From the NCBI GenBank assembly GCA_927349885.1, contig OV651821.1, positions 57,251,056 through 57,315,055 on the forward strand: a DNA stretch of 64,000 bases. Direction: 5' to 3'. Positions 57,367 to 64,000 of this stretch are shown in pieces. A program made the position numbers and the translations under genes. This DNA comes from Psylliodes chrysocephalus (Eukaryota > Arthropoda > Insecta > Coleoptera > Chrysomelidae). A model generated the notes under the pieces. It searched no databases. It saw only the letters and a list, made by a program, of their open reading frames with translations, and was not told the DNA's origin. Within the stretch, counting starts at the first letter, position 1. Each line of letters starts with the position of its first letter.

Positions 57367-60300
57367 TATATTACAAATTGTTTTCATTACTAAAATATGA
57401 AAAAAATTTGTTTTACATGTAACTTTTGCAGTTATTTTATGTTTTATATCCGCCATTTTACGTTTAGTTATTTCTTTTTATTACAGCATTATTGTTCTTA
57501 ATATGTATTTATTGCTCATGTTATTTTTCTATTTATTACTTTTTGAATTGTAAAACAAACAAAAAACATTTTTTTTTGTTTCTTTGAAGATTGTACTTGT
57601 CAATAAAGTCCGAGCTTAGAAAACCGAATGAGCACTCTTTTTCCCGGGGCCATGATGTAGAATTACGTAATCGTAGCCACGACCAATATTTGAATTCGCC
57701 ACGATTACGATGTAACAGCATTTGCCCAATCAGGTTCCATGCTTCCGCCATGTGCTAGAGTGCTAGACCATTGTGTTTAGGTTCCTGCTGGGCTTCATGC
57801 AATAGTTGACTCAGCGGATTGACGATCGACATTTTTTAACACAGAGACTACACCTTTTTTATCAGAGTGCTACTTCAGTTTTAAAAGCTCAAATTACAAC
57901 AGAATTGTTGTTAATTTGTTTTATATAATTAATTAAATAATAGTCGAGTGTATTGGAGTATCGTTCACGATAACATACTCCTTTTAAAAACAGTATAAAC
58001 AAAAACGTATACATGCAAATATCTGTAACTAATGACTGTTACTTCACAAAATTGAACTAAAGAGCGTTACCTGGGAATTGAAAGTTATATATACTAATTT
58101 TGTATGTACAATTTTTAGATTAAATGTTCTGTCCGAAAACCAATCTTTTAGATACATTTTAATAAAAATATTATATTAGTAATTTTTTGCATAAAGTTAT
58201 CCTTTCAAGTTTATGAATACAGTCACCAATGTTAGGCTATCATGTCATTACTTTAAATTCTATTTTGTGGGAGGCTGTCCTACTCGAGGCTCAAAATCGA
58301 CCGAAATAGAGCGCCTGTTCAAAGTTTAAAAGCGTCAGATACAATTTGTAATATGTAATTCTGAGACGCTCAAAACCACTCTTGGGATATTTTGATGCCT
58401 CCATTTATGAGTGGCTTCTCTTACAATTTTTATGCAACAGATTGTTCGCAGATGGTGTCTGCCACTTAGGGATTTTCTATTCTGTTTTGTTTGCTTGATA
58501 AAATTAATTTTCTTCGTTCTTTGATACTTTACTGACGAGATACATTACTTACATTATTTTAAGTTTTCTGCCATTCATTAAAAAACTAATTTTTAGTGAT
58601 TTTAAATATATAATTAGAAAGTTGTTATTTAAAATACTTCAGTTGGGTGTGGAATGGGGGGCTGAGGCTTATTTGCTGCCAAGTGTAAGTTCTTCATAAA
58701 GGTATTTCAATTCTCCATTCGTATTCTAAAGACAGTTTTAAGAAATTATTATGTGGTCACCAGTGGAACCACTGATCTGTATTATTTTACTGGATAGGAT
58801 ATAGGCTATATTTACCATACTAAAAAATCGTTTCACCAAGGAGACCGGAAGTGCAACAATGCTGGCCGATTTGGGCAAATTATCACAGAACTGAAATTTG
58901 GGATAATTTGACATACTTAACCTATAATTTGATTAGTTTTTCTTCTTATTCTTCTTCTATTCCTTTTGCGGGCGATGTCCTTCGGGAAATTTCACCCATA
59001 ATTTAATTTTTTATGAAAGAAAATATAAAAATGGAAACGTGAAGCATATTGTGTCTTCAGGAATGAACGTTTATTGTTTATTTCATACTCTTTTTACTTT
59101 GTTTTCCACAATAAAAACATCTCATCGTAGCTTGTTGACACAATTTAATGACAAATGTGATGACAAATGGAAATAGAGGTTACGTTAAATAACATCCGGT
59201 CCGCTATACGATTCTTCTCACCTAATCAAAAAGCATAGAGCTCTGCGATGTTTAGCGTCACCACAACGCATGCGCATTACGAAGTTTTTGGAGAAAGTAC
59301 AACGAAAATTACACATAAGTATTATTGGATGCCTATATCACCCAAGTAACAGTTTGATATTTTATAAAAGCTGAAAAATGTTTACAGAACAAAATGTATA
59401 AAACAGAATATTAGCTAAGAACATTTCCGGAACATTTTTTCAACATGGGCGCAGTATTACAAAACTCTGTGGTTCATTTGTAAATTGTATAAGATTTGTT
59501 AAATGCAGTTACCGGACAGTTACTACACATTTACACAGTCTTTAAACAAATGTTTTTTTAAACTTTTATAACTGTTTTATAAATTTTTAATTTTCAGCTT
59601 ATGTTGCATATCAAAATCAGTGTTAGGTTTTTGAATGTATCTGGTAAAAACAAATTAATTCTAGATTTGTCATAAAAGGTAAATTCAAGGCGGTAATAGT
59701 AAAATGGTAGTATGTTAATTATATAGCACATACAATACTACATTTTTAAGCGCATCGAGTTTTGTTCAAATTTCTAATATTTTTTCAGTGTGAAACAAAA
59801 ATTAATTTTATACATTTCGATTTTTTTTATTAATAAGATTATGTTAATATTACTAAAAATAAAAAATCTTTAATATACATTGGTTTTGTCAAATAAACTA
59901 ATAAAACCGACAGTAAATTTAGTTTTAAAACTATCTTTGATTTTTGTTAAATATGGCAGCTATTCAAATATTAGGAATTTATTTTAAGATAGAATCATAT
60001 TTATAAAATAATATTGTAATAAAAACAACAGTGATACAATAATTAAGCTGTATAAGTCATTCCTACATAACAAGTTCTCACCATGGTTTGTTTTATACAA
60101 AGATATCTTAGATAATATGATGTCTATGGTTTTATAATAGTTTCAAATTGCTGCATTGTATGACTTAAAATATAACATAACCTTACTAAATCGTTTGCAA
60201 GTATTTTAGAATTGAACTGATTAGATTTGTTTCTACAGCTTTATAGAGCAAGCATAATTTATAGTATTGCTAGAATAAGAAAGTTTAATATGGACATCGC

Positions 60301-60535
60301 CAAAAATATGCCTTTATTTTAGTATTGGGGCATGATTATTCAGAACATAATTATTATCTGGCTAAATGATACTTTTTTAAGCTATTGCATAGCTTTTATC
60401 GCGGACTTTGAGCGCGGCGACCGAATCAAGAAATTTCGTAAAGCGTAACGAAAAAAACCTAACACCCCCCACTCTGACCGGCACAGCGGTGCGGCGTTAA
60501 ACAATATTAACTTCTCATTTATTCAATAAAAAAAT
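57367..60535. other. No recognised gene in about 3.2 kb
   Basis: Low-complexity A+T-rich sequence. A short open stretch on the minus strand at 57536-57751 (MAEAWNLIGQMLLH...) lies in a locally G+C-richer patch with an imperfect inverted CGTAATCGTAGCCACG, more like a repeat than a gene. Confidence 0.35.
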
Positions 60536-61806
60536 ATTGAAAAATCGAAAAATCGAAAAATCGAAAAATCGAAAAATCGAAAAATCGAAAAATCGAAAAA
60601 TCGAAAAATCGAAAAATCGAAAAATCGAAAAATCGAAAAATCGAAAAATCGAAAAATCGAAAAATCGAAAAATCGAAAAATCGAAAAATCGAAAAATCGA
60701 AAAATCGAAAAATCGAAAAATCGAAAAATCGAAAAATCGAAAAATCGAAAAATCGAAAAATCGAAAAATCGAAAAATCGAAAAATCGAAAAATCGAAAAA
60801 TCGAAAAATCGAAAAATCGAAAAATCGAAAAATCGAAAAATCGAAAAATCGAAAAATCGAAAAATCGAAAAATCGAAAAATCGAAAAATCGAAAAATCGA
60901 AAAATCAAAAAATCGAAAAATCGAAAAATCGAAAAATCGAAAAATCGAAAAATCGAAAAATCGAAAAATCGAAAAATCGAAAAATCGAAAAATCGAAAAA
61001 TCGAAAAATCGAAAAATCGAAAAATCGAAAAATCGAAAAATCGAAAAATCGAAAAATCGAAAAATCGAAAAATCGAAAAATCGAAAAATCGAAAAATCGA
61101 AAATCGAAAAATCGAAAAATCGAAATCGAAAAATCGAAAAATCGAAAAATCGAAAAATCGAAAAATCGAAAAATCGAAAAATCGAAAAATCGAAAAATCG
61201 AAAAATCGAAAAATCGAAAAATCGAAAAATCGAAAAATCGAAAAATTAAAAAATCGAAAATTCAAAAATCGAAAAATCGAAAAATCGAAAAATCGAAAAA
61301 TCGAAAAATCGAAAAATCGAAAAATCGAAAAATCGAAAAATCGAAAAATCGAAAAATCGAAAAATCGAAAAATCGAAAAATCGAAAAATCGAAAAATCGA
61401 AAAATCGAAAAATCGAAAAATCGAAAAATCGAAAAATCGAAAAATCGAAAAATCGAAAAATCGAAAAATCGAAAAATCGAAAAATCGAAAAATCGAAAAA
61501 TCGAAAAATCGAAAAATCAAAAAATCGAAAAATCGAAAAATCGAAAAATCGAAAAATCGAAAAATCGAAAAATCGAAAAATCGAAAAATCGAAAAATCGA
61601 AAAATCGAAAAATCGAAAAATCGAAAAATCGAAAAATCGAAAAATCGAAAAATCGAAAAATCGAAAAATCGAAAAATCGAAAAATCAAAAAATCGAAAAA
61701 TCAAAAAATCGAAAAATCGAAAAATCGAAAAATCGAAAAATCGAAAAATCGAAAAATCGAAAAATCGAAAAATCGAAACATCGAAAAATCGAAAAATCGA
61801 AAAATC
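60536..61806. repeat. 1.27-kb array of an 8-bp unit (GAAAAATC)
   Basis: About 158 copies of GAAAAATC, almost all identical. Variants are AAAAATCA (for example near 60906, 61517, 61686), one-base-short units near 61102 and two near 61120, and a TTAAAA/TTCAAA patch at 61245-61265. Because 8 is not a multiple of 3, every frame cycles through all phases and encodes KSKNRKIE (plus) or DFSIFRFF (minus) with no stop. Confidence 0.97.
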
Positions 61807-61957
61807 TAAAACTCTGCTATTTCTGGAGGCGTACATTCGGAATCACTAGAATTTTTTGCAATTTTACAATAAAATAAAATTTTACAAAATGACTGCTTGA
61901 CAATTATTACTACAGCCTACTTAATGTAATTTTCTAATTTTTAAACTTTAAACTTAC
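61807..61957. other. Short unique flank of the 8-bp array
   Basis: No gene; the last bases are the donor side of the candidate minus-strand exon. Confidence 0.35.
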
Positions 61958-62079
61958 CTGCTGGGTTTAGTATAATTACAATAGCCATAAAGAATAGGTT
62001 TTCCTTCACTTTCTTTTAAATGCATTAACCAGTAATCTTTATAACACTTAATTTTAAAGTTTGAATTATCTTGTAGACA
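61958..62079 (-). CDS. Candidate internal exon, cysteine-containing (unknown)
   Basis: On the minus strand, between ATATACTAG and a strong donor (CAGCAG|GTAAGTTT), a 122-nt segment is open and encodes CLQDNSNFKIKCYKDYWL then HLKESEGKPILYGYCNYTKP. The composition looks protein-like rather than repeat-like, with three or four cysteines and aromatics. The acceptor has a poor pyrimidine tract and no partner exon was found, so support is limited. Not assigned to a family. Confidence 0.35.
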
Positions 62080-63089
62080 CTAGTATATATTTGAACACAA
62101 ATCACAATAAAATTTAAATATTTTCAAACTAATAGACACCTACAAAAAAGTGTATTGTAAACACTTACATAAACATAACCTCAAAAATTCACATTGTCGT
62201 ATTTTATACCAAACATAACACTATAGAAAAGAAGAAGAAATTATTTTCTTTCCAGAAGTACCTTTATAGAAAATTATTACTAGAAATGTAAGAAACATAT
62301 TGTTAAGCGAAACCTTTCTTTTGAATGTTTTGCAATCAGAACTATTTCTAAAAATAGTAGTTTATGCAACAAGAGTAGATATGATGACCATATCGCACAG
62401 AGACGAAATTTAAGCACGACGCCGTAGGCAGAGTGCTCAATCGTCTGAGTGCGATGGGGACAATCCACTCGAGTTTTACAGAATATTGTTTCTATGACCC
62501 ACCAACAAAAATTTACAACTAAAAAAATATTTTGGGTAATTAAGATAAAATAACTAATTTTAAAATAATTTTTGACTTTTAATAATCATTAAAATAAAAT
62601 AAATAAAAAAAAAGACAAAAAGTTTATTTTATTTTTCCCTATCTGAGAATCGATGTGGAACACTAGAATGCTAGCCGCAGGACCACCTATTCTTTTATTT
62701 TTGTTGCTTTAATACTCGTAATTAAATTGACTTCACATAGTTTTATTTAAATTAACAAATTCTTTAAAATTATAGACGAAATAAAAACAGAAATGCTATT
62801 ATTTATCAATTTTACTCCGGAATATCCCATTTTAATGTATGTTTAATCTCAATAACTTAAAAATATACTGACAGTTATTTTGACAGAATTGTCACTTATT
62901 TAAAATTTTAAAAATAATAGCAGTCGGTTGATCAAAATATGAACGGTGATTGGTGATTTTATTTTTTTTGCATTGTTCTCACTATCTAGAATGGATATGA
63001 AATATATTTGTTTAGTTAAAGGCAATAGCATACTTTTCGTTTTGTAATCTGTGCGTAGATAAGCTAGTATCCAAGTGGGTGTAAACGGC
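62080..63089. other. No recognised gene; short dispersed repeat
   Basis: 62455-62505 matches 40360-40425 inverted. The rest is A+T-rich with no motif. Confidence 0.35.
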
Positions 63090-63410
63090 TAAACGTGTAT
63101 ATTATGCTCTAGTTGAGTTCCATTTAAGATATATAGAATTACATTTTGGGGAAATTGTAGCCGTGACTTAGTCAATACTATTTTTGTCTGCAAAAAAGAG
63201 CAATACAATTTTTATATAGAGTGGACAATTTCGACACTTTTAGTCAACCTTCTCAAATAAAAGAATAATTCCCCACCAATTACTGTCGATGACATTGCAT
63301 TGATAAAAAATATAATAGGGACAGCAATACCATATTTGTTGAATAAAAAGACTGCCTTTGACATTATCATTCATTTCTGAAAATGTGGTGGCCTACATAT
63401 CTGTTTTTTT
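63090..63410 (+). pseudogene. LINE RT C-terminal fragment
   Basis: In one frame VYYALVEFHLRYIELHFG, and after a frame break QKRAIQFLY...NFDTFSQPS, match the block of Jockey/CR1-like RTs that reads YYALxxSHLxYG...WG ... QKRAIR. Stops follow. A short, old piece. Confidence 0.55.
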
Positions 63411-63512
63411 GCTTAAAACTTAAAAAAAAACATGTTAAATGTTAAAATTGCATAGAGCTGTTATTTTCCTTTGATATTACTGAGAGGAAAAACATTGCGC
63501 TCTTCAATATAT

Positions 63513-63872
63513 TGTTACGCTGGTTTTTGGTAACACAATTTATTTCGACTGAACTTTACAATAACTATAATTCAACTTTGACAATAACTTTACAACTGTT
63601 AACATTCATGTATAACGTCTATCATAAAACTAAAACTCTGACGTGATATAGCTTATATAGCTCTCTTGACCTTCTCGAACCTTCTCGACCTGTCATCTAG
63701 AATGTTCTTGACGGGTGATAACATTTCTGGAAATTTCTGGAATTTTCTTTTACTTGTACTTTTACTTATGACAACCGCAGCACACTGTAGAGCGATGAGT
63801 AACATTTCACTTCTTTTTCTATCTGTACATTTCCTATGATAGCCTCAGGCTACTGCAGGGTGCTGCCTAACA
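63513..63872 (-). mobile_element. Solo LTR (360 bp) with 4-bp target duplication
   Basis: On the minus strand it starts TGTTAGGCAGCACC and ends CCAGCGTAACA (TG...CA with inverted TGTTA/TAACA). ATAT lies directly on both sides (63509-63512 and 63873-63876). Inside are a TATA box (CTATATAAGC near 63650) and AATAAA about 28 bases before the 3' end, in the right order for promoter and poly(A). No primer site or polypurine tract is attached, so it is a recombined solo LTR, probably Ty3/gypsy- or BEL-type. Confidence 0.75.
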
Positions 63873-64000
63873 ATATACATAAATCGTGGACGTTTGATAG
63901 CACCATCAATAATTTTAATAAAAATATTCACTGTTTTCAAGAAAAAAATACGTCAAACCTTGTCCCTTACTAATAACATGATACCTTCGGAATCAAATTT

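Noticed and set aside
57536..57751. 71-aa minus-strand frame starting MAEAWNLIGQ
   Set aside because: It lies over an imperfect inverted repeat and ends in low-complexity K/F-rich sequence; looks like repeat DNA.
60537..61877. Long open frames (446 aa plus strand, 389 aa minus strand)
   Set aside because: They are generated by the stop-free 8-bp repeat unit, which cycles through all three phases; the products are pure octapeptide repeats with no other features.

Overview
The window looks like a piece of a large, A+T-rich, repeat-dense insect genome. The spliceosomal introns, BEL/Pao, Ty3/gypsy, DIRS, Jockey/I-type LINE and hAT relics, several Tc1/mariner-like (TA-target) elements and many MITEs support an arthropod. 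A beetle is a reasonable guess, but nothing in the sequence fixes the order. No complete host gene, rRNA or tRNA was recognised. Most of the DNA is transposable elements inserted into one another, with a few possible host exons between them.

Layout. 1-560: decayed LINE reverse transcriptase (minus). 1525-5400: an apparently intact two-exon gene for a protein-primed family B DNA polymerase of the Polinton/Maverick (adintovirus-like) type, followed by tandem repeats to 6208. 6610-9106: TA microsatellites, a truncated hAT transposase pseudogene and a small MITE. 10419-13333: candidate minus-strand exons around the first copy (11293-12437) of a 1.15-kb dispersed repeat. 14540-18520: a LINE fragment abutting a BEL/Pao relic. 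18522-19179: a TIR element with four 152-bp tandem repeats. 19330-21774: a frameshifted MULE-like transposase.

22200-30450 is a clean nest. A ~155-bp satellite was hit by a Tc1/mariner-like element at a TA (22458-30114), whose transposase now has two stops. That element was in turn hit by a complete DIRS element (24571-29734) with inverted terminal repeats, an internal complementary region, a spliced gag-like ORF, RT/RNase H and a tyrosine recombinase carrying one frameshift. 31190-40327 is a second nest: one copy of the 1.15-kb repeat is split four ways by a long-TIR element (itself carrying another inverted copy), a hairpin/Crypton-like insert, and a mariner element that contains an LTR with seven tandem repeats.

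41306-64000: a foldback element, gypsy gag (with a SAP-like domain) and pol debris, further IS630/Tc1-type transposase relics, LINE RNase H debris, a perfect 126-bp palindrome beside a long (TA)n, a long-TIR MITE, a 1.27-kb array of an 8-bp unit, a possible coding exon, a LINE fragment and a solo LTR with a 4-bp target duplication.

The elements do not form a shared pathway. The two loci that still look functionally coherent are the spliced DNA polymerase gene, which has none of its usual partner genes nearby, and the DIRS element, where RT, RNase H and recombinase would act with the inverted repeats and complementary region to copy and re-insert the element. All family assignments come from reading motifs by eye; no database search was possible.
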